Positions 8,966-17,868 are shown, counted from the stretch's first letter. The stretch: 64,000 nucleotides of DNA from Acidobacteriota bacterium (GCA_029781855.1 JAKOVX010000042.1:62001-126000); one strand, 5' to 3'. A program made the numbers and translations. The notes: generated from the letters alone by a model not told the origin.

Positions 8966-11143
8966 CTACGACTTCTTGCCGCCGACGATCTTCATTTCGT
9001 TGAGCAGATAGCCGGCACCGCTGAATTTGTCAATGACGAACAGCACAAAGCGGATGTCGACCGAGATGGTTCGGTTGACCGCCGGATCGTAGTAATAGTC
9101 GTTGCCGAGGCCCTCGAAATTACCGTCAAAACAGAGCCCGACCTGCTCACCGTTGCCGTTCAGGATCGGGCTGCCGCTGTTGCCGCCGATGATGTCCGTC
9201 GTCGACAGGAAATTGACCGGCACGGTGCCGCCCTCGCCCCAACGGCCGAAATCACCGGACTTCTGCAGATCCTTCAACTTCTGCGGAGCGTCGAACGGTA
9301 TCTCGCCCGTGTCCTTCTCGATCAGGCCTCGAAGCGTCGTGAAGGGCGAGCGGTACTCGGCCTCACGCGACTGGTAGCCTTTGACGTTGCCGTACGAGAA
9401 ACGCTCAGTGAAATTCGCGTCCGGGTAGGGCTTGATACCTTTCATTTCCGATAACGCCATCATGTAGAGCGTTCGCAGGTGGTCGATCTTCGACGCGAAG
9501 TTCTGCGAGCGTACGGCGAGTGCCTGCCGCTCTTCGGCAAGTCCTTTGGCAAAGCTGATGATCTTCGCCGCGACCGGGTCGAACTCCATCGTCCGCGGCC
9601 CGTAGAGGCCGGCGAGCTTTGCCGGGGACGAGTACTCGCCCTTGACGATCGTATCGACAAACGCGGCCTCAGCATCGCGGCGGGCTTTGCCCTTGAGCGA
9701 GCCGAACAGGTCCTCGGCAGGCTTGAATTTCTGGCCGTCGGGAAGATCGGCCAGTGCCTTCAGGAAGAATCTCAGCAGGTCCGACTCGAAAGCCGGATCG
9801 CCTTTCGCGAATGCGGCCTCGATCTCTTTTTGCTTTGCCGCTCGCTCAGTATCATTGAGCGTCTTGCCCTGGATCTGGGTCGCGACCACGGTATTCAGGA
9901 TCTGCGGGAAGATAACCATCGAGTTGGGGTCAGGAAAACGGCGGATTATAACATCGCGTTTGGAGGTTGCATTCGTCTGTTCCGAAAGGGTTTTTATTTC
10001 GGCCAGAAAATTCCCATATTTCTTCTGCCTTTCGGGATTTGCCGCGATCCAGGTCGCCATGCGTGCTTCTTCAGCCTCGCGGGCTTCGACCACGCCGGCC
10101 CGACGCAATCGCAAATAACCGCCTTCGAACGCTTTGCGCGAATTGTCGAAACTTGCGATATCGGACTGAAACTCGATCCGCTTGGCCTCGTCGTTAGATC
10201 CGATCTGGCGAAGCGCAGCACTGAGGGCGTTGAGCCATTTGACGAGGAAAGGAAAGTTCGCGTCGCGAGCGTACTGGATCGACTGGCTCTCTCGGTAACG
10301 CGTCGTTCCGCCGGGATAACCGAGGACGAAAACGAAATCGTTATCCTTGAGGCCGTTTATACTCAGCGTAAGGAATTTCCGCGGCTTAAATGGGACGTTA
10401 TTTGGCGAGTACTCCGCCGAGGATCCGTCCGGGGCGGTGTAAGCTCGCATGATCGAGAAATCACCGGTGTGGCGCGTCCATTCGAAATTGTCGGGATCGC
10501 CGCCGTACACGCCGATATTGCGGGGCGGGGCAAAGACCATTCGGATGTCCTTGATCTGTTTGGTCTCATACAAATAATAGAAGTAGCCGCTGTCAATTGC
10601 CTGAATTCGGATGGTCGAACCGGCCGGCACCTTCGCCTGTTCGGCGGCTTGCAGGGCATCGGCGTTCTTCTTCAGCGTCGCTGCGAGCTCGTCGCCGGTA
10701 AGTGCCTCTGTCCCGGCCTTGACCTTATCCGTTACGTTCTCGATACGCTGAAAAATGTCGATCGAGTAACCCTTCGCGGGTATTTCGCCCGCCCGGCCGC
10801 CGGCATTGAAGCCGGTCTCGACCAGGTCCTTGCCTGGCGTCGAGGCAGAGACCAGCGCGTCAAATCCGCAGTGGTGATTGGTGAGGATCAGGCCCTCAGG
10901 CGAGATAAATTCAGCGGTGCAGCCGATACTCAAACGAATTACCGCCTCGCTGAGTCCGCCGCCGGCCGGGTTGTAAATGTCTGACGGTTTGATCTTCAAA
11001 CCGCGAGCCTTAAGCGGCAATCCGGCGATCTGGTCAGGCGTAAACATCCCTTCGTCGGGGATCGCATAGGTGAACGGAGCGGCGGTGAAAAGCACCGACA
11101 CAATTAGCAGGATCGATAAAAATGTTCTCTTAATTGGTTTCAT
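8966..11143 (-). CDS. S46-family dipeptidyl-peptidase (DPP7-like)
   Basis: A signal peptide (residues 1-27) leads into a chymotrypsin-fold S46 exopeptidase that removes dipeptides from the N-terminus of peptides in the periplasm. The catalytic His is in LILTNHHCGFDAL (His 91), an Asp in YGGDPDNFEWTRHTGDF, and the nucleophile in GGNSGSP (Ser 656). The residue 18 positions after the nucleophile, which sets specificity in this family, is Gly (FDGNFE, about 674), as in the broad hydrophobic-preferring DPP7, not the Arg of the acidic-specific DPP11. At 725 residues the length is normal. Peptide scavenging fits the other secreted peptidases in the window. Confidence 0.93.
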   Translation of the reverse strand: MKPIKRTFLSILLIVSVLFTAAPFTYAIPDEGMFTPDQIAGLPLKARGLKIKPSDIYNPAGGGLSEAVIRLSIGCTAEFISPEGLILTNHHCGFDALVSASTPGKDLVETGFNAGGRAGEIPAKGYSIDIFQRIENVTDKVKAGTEALTGDELAATLKKNADALQAAEQAKVPAGSTIRIQAIDSGYFYYLYETKQIKDIRMVFAPPRNIGVYGGDPDNFEWTRHTGDFSIMRAYTAPDGSSAEYSPNNVPFKPRKFLTLSINGLKDNDFVFVLGYPGGTTRYRESQSIQYARDANFPFLVKWLNALSAALRQIGSNDEAKRIEFQSDIASFDNSRKAFEGGYLRLRRAGVVEAREAEEARMATWIAANPERQKKYGNFLAEIKTLSEQTNATSKRDVIIRRFPDPNSMVIFPQILNTVVATQIQGKTLNDTERAAKQKEIEAAFAKGDPAFESDLLRFFLKALADLPDGQKFKPAEDLFGSLKGKARRDAEAAFVDTIVKGEYSSPAKLAGLYGPRTMEFDPVAAKIISFAKGLAEERQALAVRSQNFASKIDHLRTLYMMALSEMKGIKPYPDANFTERFSYGNVKGYQSREAEYRSPFTTLRGLIEKDTGEIPFDAPQKLKDLQKSGDFGRWGEGGTVPVNFLSTTDIIGGNSGSPILNGNGEQVGLCFDGNFEGLGNDYYYDPAVNRTISVDIRFVLFVIDKFSGAGYLLNEMKIVGGKKS

Positions 11144-11220
11144 AAATATGTTCCTCTGTTGGAGTTTTACCTTAGAGCCGAAACGAAATACTTGCTAAAT
11201 ATTACCAACAATACAGCTTG

Positions 11221-11251
11221 AAACAAAAAAGCGAGCCAACTGATGGCTCGC
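11221..11251 (-). terminator. Rho-independent terminator of the M23 peptidase gene
   Basis: An 8-bp stem GCGAGCCA/TGGCTCGC with a 5-nt loop, read on the minus strand, is followed by TTTTTTGTTT; it lies 25 bp past the stop codon. Confidence 0.88.
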
Positions 11252-11275
11252 TCAACAACTGAATAATTTGCAGAA

Positions 11276-12079
11276 CTATTTCTTGGTAATGTTGACCGGC
11301 TCCGCCGGAAGGAAGTGCCGCGGGTTGATCGAGCGGTCGTTCAACCGCAGTTCAAAGTGTAGGTGCGGCCCGGTCGAGCGTCCAGTAGAGCCGATAAGGC
11401 CGATCTCTTGTCCGCGAACGACCTCGTCGCCGACCTCGATCTCGATCTTCGAGAGGTGACCGTAACGGGTCGTAAGTCCATTTCCGTGATCGATCTCGAT
11501 CATGTTGCCGTAGCCGCCGGTCCAGCCGGCTTTGATGACGGTGCCATTTGCCGGTGCAAATACGCTCTCGCCGCGTTCGCCGTCTATGTCCATTCCGGGA
11601 TGAAACTCATATGTCCGGCCGCCAAACGGATTTCGGCGAAAGCCGAATTCATTGTTGATCTTGCCCAAATGGGGCCAAACCGTCGGCAGGAAGTTGGGAT
11701 CCATTGTCGAGGTCGCGGCTCTCAACTCGGCATCGATCTCGGCATCTTCGGGGTCAGATTCGTCGCCAAGTTCGGGCCCACCGGCGTTCGTAGCGATATC
11801 GCTGGCCGCAGGGCCGGGATCGGTCGTTTCATTAGATTGCTGAAGCGTTGCGGTGGAAAGTTCGGCAGCAAAATGGGTGCCGTCAAGCGATTTGGCCAGG
11901 ACCGTATTTCGTACGACTCCGTTAACGCCTAAACCCAAGATCGATATGCCGAAGAGTAAGAAGATGCCTATCGAACCGAAATGAAGGGTGTTCTTCGCCA
12001 CCTCGACTCGACGGATATATATTCCTTTTTTGGTAGACCGTGATAATAAAAAACTATAAACCTTGTCGTTTTTCTGCAT
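11276..12079 (-). CDS. M23-family peptidase (LytM/lysostaphin fold)
   Basis: The protein has a cytoplasmic N-terminus, one membrane segment (about residues 33-55, IFLLFGISILGLGVNG), an acidic periplasmic linker, and a C-terminal M23 domain. The zinc ligands are visible: HPGMDIDGERG (His and Asp) and HLHFELR (HxH), with YGHLSKI and GSTGRSTGPHLHF in the usual places. It is likely a cell-wall endopeptidase or an activator of amidases. The ATG at 12079 (MQKNDKV) is preferred to one at 12145, which would add 22 residues unlike the family; AGGAG lies somewhat far upstream (about 13 nt). Confidence 0.88.
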   Translation of the reverse strand: MQKNDKVYSFLLSRSTKKGIYIRRVEVAKNTLHFGSIGIFLLFGISILGLGVNGVVRNTVLAKSLDGTHFAAELSTATLQQSNETTDPGPAASDIATNAGGPELGDESDPEDAEIDAELRAATSTMDPNFLPTVWPHLGKINNEFGFRRNPFGGRTYEFHPGMDIDGERGESVFAPANGTVIKAGWTGGYGNMIEIDHGNGLTTRYGHLSKIEIEVGDEVVRGQEIGLIGSTGRSTGPHLHFELRLNDRSINPRHFLPAEPVNITKK

Positions 12080-12153
12080 TGTGCTACAGCAGCTCCTAAG
12101 TATGATTTCGTGCCGAAAATACAACGTTTCGGGACGCGGAATCACGCAGGTAC

Positions 12154-12167
12154 AGTCGCTAGCGACT
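12154..12167. promoter_or_regulatory. 14-bp perfect palindrome upstream of the M23 gene
   Basis: AGTCGCTAGCGACT lies 75 bp before the M23 start codon in the spacer to the next gene. It could be an operator; no regulator is identified. Confidence 0.35.
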
Positions 12168-12354
12168 AACGCGAAACCTAGAACAAGAGTTACTTAAAGA
12201 CTTTGTTTGAAACTCTCGCTATTGTGGGAAGACTTAACAATAACGTTTCCAAAAAAACAATTGGAAGGGTAATAACAACACAAAACACCGTAAATCGCAA
12301 GTGCTCATGTTGCCGCCGCAGTGGGCCCTAATTAGGATAACAGATTGTTAGCGA

Positions 12355-12564
12355 TCAGTCTGTGTGTTTTTTCTTATCCGACCAGGCTCGGAATATCAGA
12401 TATCCGACAAAGCCGAAAACGAGGACAAACGCTAAGACGATGATTATCTGGACGGCCGTAGTGATAAACCCAAAGAAGGCGATCAGGGTCTTGATAAATG
12501 TGATCGCGAGCGCGATCAGTAACAAAATACTTCCGCCTATGGATGCTGCTTTTAATGACATCAT
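12355..12564 (-). CDS. Small membrane protein, 69 aa
   Basis: Nearly the whole product is hydrophobic: two membrane segments (about residues 9-35 and 37-59) followed by a positively charged tail (WSDKKKHTD). GGAG lies 7 nt before the ATG. It is 31 bp downstream of the zinc-finger membrane protein and so probably the last gene of the sigma factor operon. No family is recognised; its position suggests a role in the same envelope response. Confidence 0.65.
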   Translation of the reverse strand: MMSLKAASIGGSILLLIALAITFIKTLIAFFGFITTAVQIIIVLAFVLVFGFVGYLIFRAWSDKKKHTD

Positions 12565-12595
12565 TTTACTACTCCAAAACTAACAAGAGTTTACC

Positions 12596-13351
12596 TTATT
12601 TTTCACGCCAACTGCCAAATCGCGACCTGCTCGAGAAATCCCTTTCCCGATCATATTCCGTTTGTTCGGAATAAGGATGACTGAGAGCAAAGCTCGCGGA
12701 TACGTTATTTTGACCGGCGGAGTAGATCTTTTCTTCGGACTTTGGCTTAAAGATGTAGTCGCGAAGTAGATAGAATCCAAGGCCTATAAGCATCAGCGGC
12801 AACACGCCACGCATAATGAATCCGAGGTCAAAGAACCGCTGAAACACGAATGACACGCCCAAAACCGCGAGCACAATGCCCCACAATTTTGGATTGCCCG
12901 AGAATCGCTTGACCAGGATGTCCTCGGCGATGTCCGGCGTCACTCCCGACCTTATCATCTGTGCTGTCCGCCAAGAATCAAGTGCCGCAAACAACCACAT
13001 TCCCATAAAACCGAGGGCAAAAAGAGGGGTGTGCGTGAGTATCGCCATTTGGAAGAGACCCACGAACACCGAAAAATAAACGAGGGCCTTTGTCGTTTGG
13101 CCGTTGTAGGCGGCACCAAGCCCGGGACACACTGCCGAGAGTAGCGCGGCAACGAACGGCGAAGTGCGGTTCTTTACGAACGGTACGTAATTTGATTGAT
13201 TGTGCTGACGAAGCAGATCGACACCCTGAACAATACAATCCTGGCAGTACGGAAATCCCTTAATGCGATGATCGCACGCGGGACAGAGCGGTTTGCCGCA
13301 TCCGTTGCAATTAACTACCGCCCCGTTCTGAGTGTGATAGGCACAATTCAT
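12596..13351 (-). CDS. B-box-type zinc-finger integral membrane protein
   Basis: The first 45 residues form a B-box-like zinc module: CAYH, CNGCGKPLCPAC, H, CQDC. After a linker come four to five hydrophobic segments (about 68-90, 92-112, 155-170, 175-195), including the PGLGAAYNGQ motif seen in TM2-like proteins, and a cytoplasmic tail. Its start codon overlaps the stop of the anti-sigma gene by one base, indicating translational coupling. Function is unknown; the context suggests it belongs to the ECF sigma regulatory unit. Confidence 0.8.
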   Translation of the reverse strand: MNCAYHTQNGAVVNCNGCGKPLCPACDHRIKGFPYCQDCIVQGVDLLRQHNQSNYVPFVKNRTSPFVAALLSAVCPGLGAAYNGQTTKALVYFSVFVGLFQMAILTHTPLFALGFMGMWLFAALDSWRTAQMIRSGVTPDIAEDILVKRFSGNPKLWGIVLAVLGVSFVFQRFFDLGFIMRGVLPLMLIGLGFYLLRDYIFKPKSEEKIYSAGQNNVSASFALSHPYSEQTEYDRERDFSSRSRFGSWREK

Positions 13352-14142
13352 TATTTCTTTTCCCCGTTATCGACGAACGTCGTTCCGGTGACCGGCTCCT
13401 GTTTCGCTTGTGGCTGAGTGGATTGCAATTCACCTTTCCAAACTTCCGCACTTTGTTTGTAGGTCGACTCGGCCAATTCAACGCTCTTAGCGTAAACGCT
13501 CGTAAACGTGCCGTCCGCCGAAACCGTCTGGCTAAATACCATGAACGCTACAAGCAGCATCATCGCGACCGAGGCAAGTTGGGGAACCGGTATCGGGAAA
13601 CTCAGGCCGCGTAACGATTCCGCAACACGCGAGATCCACGAGGCCTTTCTCTCTGCGGCCGCTGCGGTGCCGATCGTCGCCTGCAGTATCCGATCCTGAA
13701 GACCGGCCGGAACTTCGAGTTCTTCGCTCTTGTATGTGTAGCACGCAGCGATGGACCGAACGACCATTCCGGGCAGATCCTCGCACGAGCCACAAAGCAC
13801 GGCGTGACGTTCCCAGCGGTGAAATACCATCGCGGGCAAAAATCCATCCAAATAATCCGTCAAGAAACCTTCAAAATCATCGCATGTCATTGCCGTCTCA
13901 GGCATCGTCATCGAAAGCACGCGTGCTTCCAGACGAGTCAGCGACGCTTTGGGTGCAGCGATCGCGTGGCAGACCTCGAGTGACTCCTTCACGTCATTGA
14001 GCAGGCCATGGCAAAGCGGGCAGCCGATCGCATGCTCGGCAACGGCCTTATAGGTCGTCATATCCAATGCCTTGTCTAAATAATCGGTCAACAGTTCCTC
14101 GAACTGCCGGCAATCAACTTTATTTTGACTCTGCGTATCCAT
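13351..14142 (-). CDS. Anti-sigma factor with two zinc-finger (ZAS/zf-HC2) domains
   Basis: Two copies of the anti-sigma zinc-binding domain occur in tandem: C-x(n)-DYLDKAL...HAIGCPLC (about residues 11-49) and CDDFEGFLTDYLDGFL...HAVLCGSC (about 85-123). Both keep the H-x3-C-x2-C core that holds zinc and binds the sigma factor. A membrane segment follows (about 190-208) and then a periplasmic tail of about 55 residues. It lies 75 bp downstream of the ECF sigma gene, the classical arrangement of a membrane anti-sigma and its partner. The duplication of the domain is unusual and is commented on below. Confidence 0.88.
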   Translation of the reverse strand: MDTQSQNKVDCRQFEELLTDYLDKALDMTTYKAVAEHAIGCPLCHGLLNDVKESLEVCHAIAAPKASLTRLEARVLSMTMPETAMTCDDFEGFLTDYLDGFLPAMVFHRWERHAVLCGSCEDLPGMVVRSIAACYTYKSEELEVPAGLQDRILQATIGTAAAAERKASWISRVAESLRGLSFPIPVPQLASVAMMLLVAFMVFSQTVSADGTFTSVYAKSVELAESTYKQSAEVWKGELQSTQPQAKQEPVTGTTFVDNGEKK

Positions 14143-14217
14143 AACAACTAACCCCTTGCAAGTTTGACGAAAACACTCGAAATATTTGCCCTCAGATCAC
14201 CACCAATAGGCCCCCGT

Positions 14218-14856
14218 TCAAACTGTTACCACCCGCATCCGCCTCAGGATCTTCGCCAACTCAATTCTTCCGCGATTTATCCTTGATTTGACCGTGCCTT
14301 CGGGGATCTTCAAAACGTCAACTATCTCCTGATAGGTAAGTTCCTCGATGTCCCTCAGGATCACACAGGTTCGTAGATCCTCCGGTAACTTATCAATGCC
14401 CTCCTGGACCTGTCCCGCCAACTCCTTACGCTCCATTTCCTTGTGAGCGGAGGTCCCGACTGCCCGGAGATGGTACGAATGATCGTCGACCGCGTCAGCC
14501 ATCGAATTCTGCGGGTTTCGCTGCCGATGCCGGTAATCGTCAATTATCAAATTCCTTGCCAACCGCATTAACCAATTCGACAGGTCGCCTTGCTTGGAGT
14601 CATATTGATCAAGCGTGCGATAGATCCTGATGAAAACTTCCTGCGTCAGATCCTCGGCGGCGTCCGGACTCGACGTAAACCGATAGGCCAAATTAAAGAT
14701 CCGTCTCGAATATGCCGAAACGACCTCCTCCCAGGCCGTACCATCACCTGCCCGCGCTCTTCGCACAAGTTCGGCACCATTAATATCGGTCGCAGTCTTT
14801 AATGCTTCCAAAAAAGTTTCCCCCGGAACTTTCCAGCGATGGCTATTGACCAACAA
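14218..14856 (-). CDS. ECF (sigma-E type) RNA polymerase sigma factor
   Basis: Region 2 is seen in AYSRRIFNLAYRFTSSPDAAEDLTQEVFIRIYR and region 4 in LPEDLRTCVILRDIEELTYQEIVDVLKIPEGTVKSRINRGR, the two halves of an extracytoplasmic-function sigma factor; region 3 is absent as expected. At 212 residues it is slightly longer than usual because of a 20-residue N-terminal extension; an internal start is possible. It heads an operon with the double zinc-finger anti-sigma and two membrane proteins, so it probably responds to an envelope signal. The target promoter was not identified. Confidence 0.93.
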   Translation of the reverse strand: MLVNSHRWKVPGETFLEALKTATDINGAELVRRARAGDGTAWEEVVSAYSRRIFNLAYRFTSSPDAAEDLTQEVFIRIYRTLDQYDSKQGDLSNWLMRLARNLIIDDYRHRQRNPQNSMADAVDDHSYHLRAVGTSAHKEMERKELAGQVQEGIDKLPEDLRTCVILRDIEELTYQEIVDVLKIPEGTVKSRINRGRIELAKILRRMRVVTV

Positions 14857-14932
14857 AGCACCAATTGCAGCCTTGTCAACACTTTCTTACGTCCTAAAAC
14901 AGCCGAATGTTCCGACAAATATACAGTAAATA

Positions 14933-15207
14933 TTAACCCTCCGCGGTGGTCGGGTCTATTACGGCCCGGACCTCGGAAATCACGTTCGCGGGAAAGCCGC
15001 CGCGCACTGCATGTTCACGGACCATTTCCTCGTTCGGAGCGATGTATACGCAGTAGATCTAGTCCCCTGTGACAAAGCATGGACACACTTAATGCTAGGG
15101 CCAATTTCGTTTAGGCCGCTGCAGGATGTTTGAGATACCGCATGCAGGGCATCGGCTGTCAAATTACCAACACCCGCGATATCACGTTCGATTATGTTCT
15201 TTGGCAT
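14933..15207 (-). pseudogene. DUF4242-family gene broken by a one-base frameshift
   Basis: The reading frame starts at a well-placed ATG (GGAGGAA upstream) and encodes MPKNIIERDIAGVGNLTAD and so on, then after about 50 codons switches frame near 15060; the second frame continues IYCVYIAPNEEMVREHAV...GGFPANVISEVRAVIDPTTAEG and stops at 14933. Joined, the two parts make a normal 91-residue DUF4242 (small nickel-binding-like) protein. The span is 275 bp, one short of a whole number of codons, so a single-base deletion explains it. It may be a real pseudogene or a sequencing error. Confidence 0.75.
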
Positions 15208-15383
15208 TAAGTTCCTCCAATTATCTCGCCTCTGACTATGCCGAGAATTATTGCACAAAAACGATCAAGAACAACATAAATGGTCGGCCGCCGCTTCCCA
15301 AGAAAGAAATCGCTTGAACGTTCTCTTGCAGCGATATTATTCATTTTCGCTGTTGACGGTAAAATGCTGTTAACATTTCTGCG

Positions 15384-15599
15384 ATGAAGTTTCTCCTTGG
15401 TTTTGTTGTCCTATTGGTAATGGGAATCGCCGGCCTGACGGCCGGTAAACACCCACGGTTCCGCCAATTGGTGTCGACCTTTGCTCCCAGCGAACGAATC
15501 GCAATGATCAGTATTCGGTCAGCCGCACTGATATTGATCCTACTGTCCCTCGGATGTTTGTTGGTCGCTCTACTCGTTTTCGCGGGCGTCTTGGACTGA
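15384..15599 (+). CDS. Small two-helix membrane protein, 71 aa
   Basis: The product has two hydrophobic segments (about residues 3-19 and 46-69) joined by a basic loop. No family is recognised and no good ribosome-binding site precedes the ATG. The frame has hydrophobic periodicity unlike random sequence, so I consider it probably real. Confidence 0.5.
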   Translation: MKFLLGFVVLLVMGIAGLTAGKHPRFRQLVSTFAPSERIAMISIRSAALILILLSLGCLLVALLVFAGVLD

Positions 15600-16126
15600 T
15601 CGGCGGCGGAAGGCAGAGTCGATATTTCGGCTAATTTGAAAGGTTCGAAAAAGCGTCTCGATCGTTGTCCCATTCTTGTTCCATTTTTAGTCGAAAACGG
15701 AACAAGATTTGTCAATTTTCAGCTAAATTGTTCAATTCAGGAACTGAATTGAACAATTTAGTTGTTGTTGATGCGTCGTCGAATATACGAACGACGCATC
15801 GATACCTTCGCTCTGCAGCCCGATATTACTGCATTCGGACGCATCGGCAAGGCTAACGGAACGAGCGAACCGGCTCCGAGCGATGTTCCGATACTGTTCC
15901 ACATCAAGTTCCGTGTTCCGGTGGAACACGCTCGCCCGGTTTTGGCGGGACAACACGATTTCGAGCAATTTGTTGCCTCTTCGGCGCGGCGTTTAGAGTT
16001 TTGCACCGTAATGGGTTAACCTCTTGTCTTTATCGTCTGCGAAAGCGGAAACGCTGTTTTGTGGGCGGATCCGATTAATTAAGCCATTTCCGGAAGGAGC
16101 TGATCAGAAGGTCAGCACAGCTGTCT
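15600..16126. other. Gene-free region with three perfect inverted repeats
   Basis: No convincing gene. Inverted repeats: TCTTGTTCC (15674-15682) with its complement at 15699-15707; an 18-bp perfect arm CTAAATTGTTCAATTCAG (15723-15740) with its complement at 15744-15761 and a 3-nt loop; CGTGTTCC/GGAACACG (15912-15930). Open frames across 15758-16019 look like chance. Confidence 0.6.
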
Positions 16127-17194
16127 TTGCGTAAATACCTCAAATTCATATTCCTGTTCCTCGTCGCCGTCCTGATCATCTGGTTTTTCGGCCGGAATCT
16201 CGACTGGCAGCTCGTCCGGGTGAGCCTGAGTAAGGCGGATCCGTGGTATCTCTCGGTCTCGGTGCTGATCATATGCATCGGATATTTACTTCGCGCAATA
16301 CGATGGCAAGTGTTGCTCGAGCCGATCACAAAAAGCAGCCTGAAAGAACTATTCGCTACAACGACAGTCGGTTACGCCGCGATATTTTTCATAGGTAGGG
16401 CAGGTGAGATTGTTCGGCCAATGTGGCTGCCGATGCGTGATCGACGCGTCCGGCCGTCTGCGGCACTGGTTACATTGGGGCTTGAGCGGGTCTTCGACAT
16501 GGCATCGCTTATCTGCTTTTTTGCGTTTAACCTGCTCTGGTTCACGCCCCAACTTGGTCGGGAATTGGAATTTGAATTTATAGAAATCGTCGGTTGGCTT
16601 CTTCTAGTCGGCGCAATTGTCGGATTCGTCGCGCTGATCATATACCAGCGAGTGTCGGTTCGGATCATAACGTGGACGGACCGGGTGACCACCAGGTCGT
16701 GGATACCTACCCGTTTGCAGAAAATATTGATAAGTGTGCTGAGGCAGCTTTCGTCGGCACTCGCAATTCTACGGGATTGGCGCCAAACCTTCTGGGTGTC
16801 GTTTTGGACGCTCATGCTTTGGTTCGCGATCGCGTTGCCAACGTGGTTCGTGCTTTTGGCTTTCGGGTTGCCGATATCCTTTAGTGATTCATTGTTCATT
16901 ATGGGCTTTGCCGCCGTGAGTTCTGTGGTGCCAACTCCTGGCGGTGCGGCTGGAGCGTTTCACACCGCTACTGCCGCGAGCATAATCTTCTTGCGGAACG
17001 ACATTCAAAAGGAGGATGCTGCGGCTGTTTCCATAGCAATGCATTTGGTCTATTTTGCCCCAGCGGTGTTTTTCGGTTTATATTACTTCTTTCATGGTGA
17101 TATAAGTATTGAGCGTTTTCGAAGCTTGCTTTCGAGCGAGAACGCCGAACGTGAGATCGAAACCGATTCCCCAGATTTCGAACCGGAACATTGA
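16127..17194 (+). CDS. Flippase-like / LPG-synthase transmembrane domain protein (UPF0104)
   Basis: An integral membrane protein of about 355 residues with eight or so hydrophobic segments. The family marks are present: RAIRWQVLLEP near the N-terminus, the IFFIGRAGEIVRP motif, LGLERVFDM, and PTPGGAAGAFH in a C-terminal hairpin. This domain is shared by the lipid-flipping half of MprF and by stand-alone lipid or glycolipid transporters. The start is uncertain: the only in-frame candidates are TTG at 16127 or a CTG at 16100 that has GGAAGGAG just before it. nrdR follows after 9 bp, so the genes are probably cotranscribed. Confidence 0.85.
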   Translation: MRKYLKFIFLFLVAVLIIWFFGRNLDWQLVRVSLSKADPWYLSVSVLIICIGYLLRAIRWQVLLEPITKSSLKELFATTTVGYAAIFFIGRAGEIVRPMWLPMRDRRVRPSAALVTLGLERVFDMASLICFFAFNLLWFTPQLGRELEFEFIEIVGWLLLVGAIVGFVALIIYQRVSVRIITWTDRVTTRSWIPTRLQKILISVLRQLSSALAILRDWRQTFWVSFWTLMLWFAIALPTWFVLLAFGLPISFSDSLFIMGFAAVSSVVPTPGGAAGAFHTATAASIIFLRNDIQKEDAAAVSIAMHLVYFAPAVFFGLYYFFHGDISIERFRSLLSSENAEREIETDSPDFEPEH

Positions 17195-17203
17195 CCGAAA
17201 TAT

Positions 17204-17698
17204 ATGCGCTGCCCCTATTGTGCTCATATTGCAGATAAAGTCGTAGATTCCCGGGAATCTAAGGACGGAGACTCGATACGCCGCCGCCGCGAATGTCTCG
17301 GCTGCTCTCGCCGTTTTACGTCGTATGAACGCATAGACGAAATTCCTTTCATGGTCGTGAAGAAGGACGGCAAGCGCGAGAGCTTTGATCGCAACAAGGT
17401 CTTGGCCGGACTCTTTAGGGCTTGTGAAAAACGTCCGATATCAACGTCGCAGCTCGAAGAGATAGTCGATGAAGTCGAAAAGAACGTTCAGGATTCGCTC
17501 GACCGCGAACTTGTAACCACCGAGATCGGCAAGATCATAATGCGTCGGCTAAAGACGCTTGACAAGGTCGCCTACGTCCGTTTTGCAAGTGTCTATCTTG
17601 AATTCGCTGATGTCTCCGAATTCATGACCGAGCTGAAGGTTCTTGTTGGTTCTCGGGCTCGAACTCCCGTTAAAAAGCCAAAGAAGAACAAGAAATGA
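17204..17698 (+). CDS. nrdR: Transcriptional repressor of ribonucleotide reductase genes
   Basis: NrdR is a cytoplasmic repressor that senses ATP/dATP and binds NrdR boxes before nrd operons. The N-terminal zinc ribbon is visible (CPYCAH...CLGCSRRFTSYERID) and is followed by an ATP-cone (MVVKKDGKRESFDRNKVLAGLFRACEKRPIS). It ends with a Lys-rich tail (PVKKPKKNKK) slightly longer than usual at 164 residues. The nrd genes it would regulate are not in the window. Confidence 0.96.
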   Translation: MRCPYCAHIADKVVDSRESKDGDSIRRRRECLGCSRRFTSYERIDEIPFMVVKKDGKRESFDRNKVLAGLFRACEKRPISTSQLEEIVDEVEKNVQDSLDRELVTTEIGKIIMRRLKTLDKVAYVRFASVYLEFADVSEFMTELKVLVGSRARTPVKKPKKNKK

Positions 17699-17831
17699 CT
17701 TTTACAAGGTGTTCGATTTGATTTAGTCTCGGCAATCCCTCCTTGTGCGGCCCGCATAAAACGCATCCATATTTAACGCTTCGACCCAGGGCATAGTCCC
17801 GCATTTCGGTTAGGTCCGAAACGGCACGTCG

Positions 17832-17860
17832 TTGCCCTTTCCGTTCGATTTACTTAACAT
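17832..17860 (+). promoter_or_regulatory. Predicted lon promoter
   Basis: TTGCCC (17832-17837), 17 bp, TAACAT (17855-17860). The start codon follows only 9 bp later, so transcription would begin within a few bases of the ATG and the mRNA would be nearly leaderless. Confidence 0.45.
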
Positions 17861-17868
17861 AGAAGTTT

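Noticed and set aside
9479..10984. A 501-codon plus-strand open frame opposite the S46 peptidase
   Set aside because: It lies wholly antisense to a gene with clear catalytic motifs; its translation is rich in Arg and Asp with no family pattern, a codon-bias shadow.
15762..16019. A plus-strand 85-codon gene
   Set aside because: Overlapped by equally long frames on the other strand, no ribosome-binding site, and it spans an inverted repeat.
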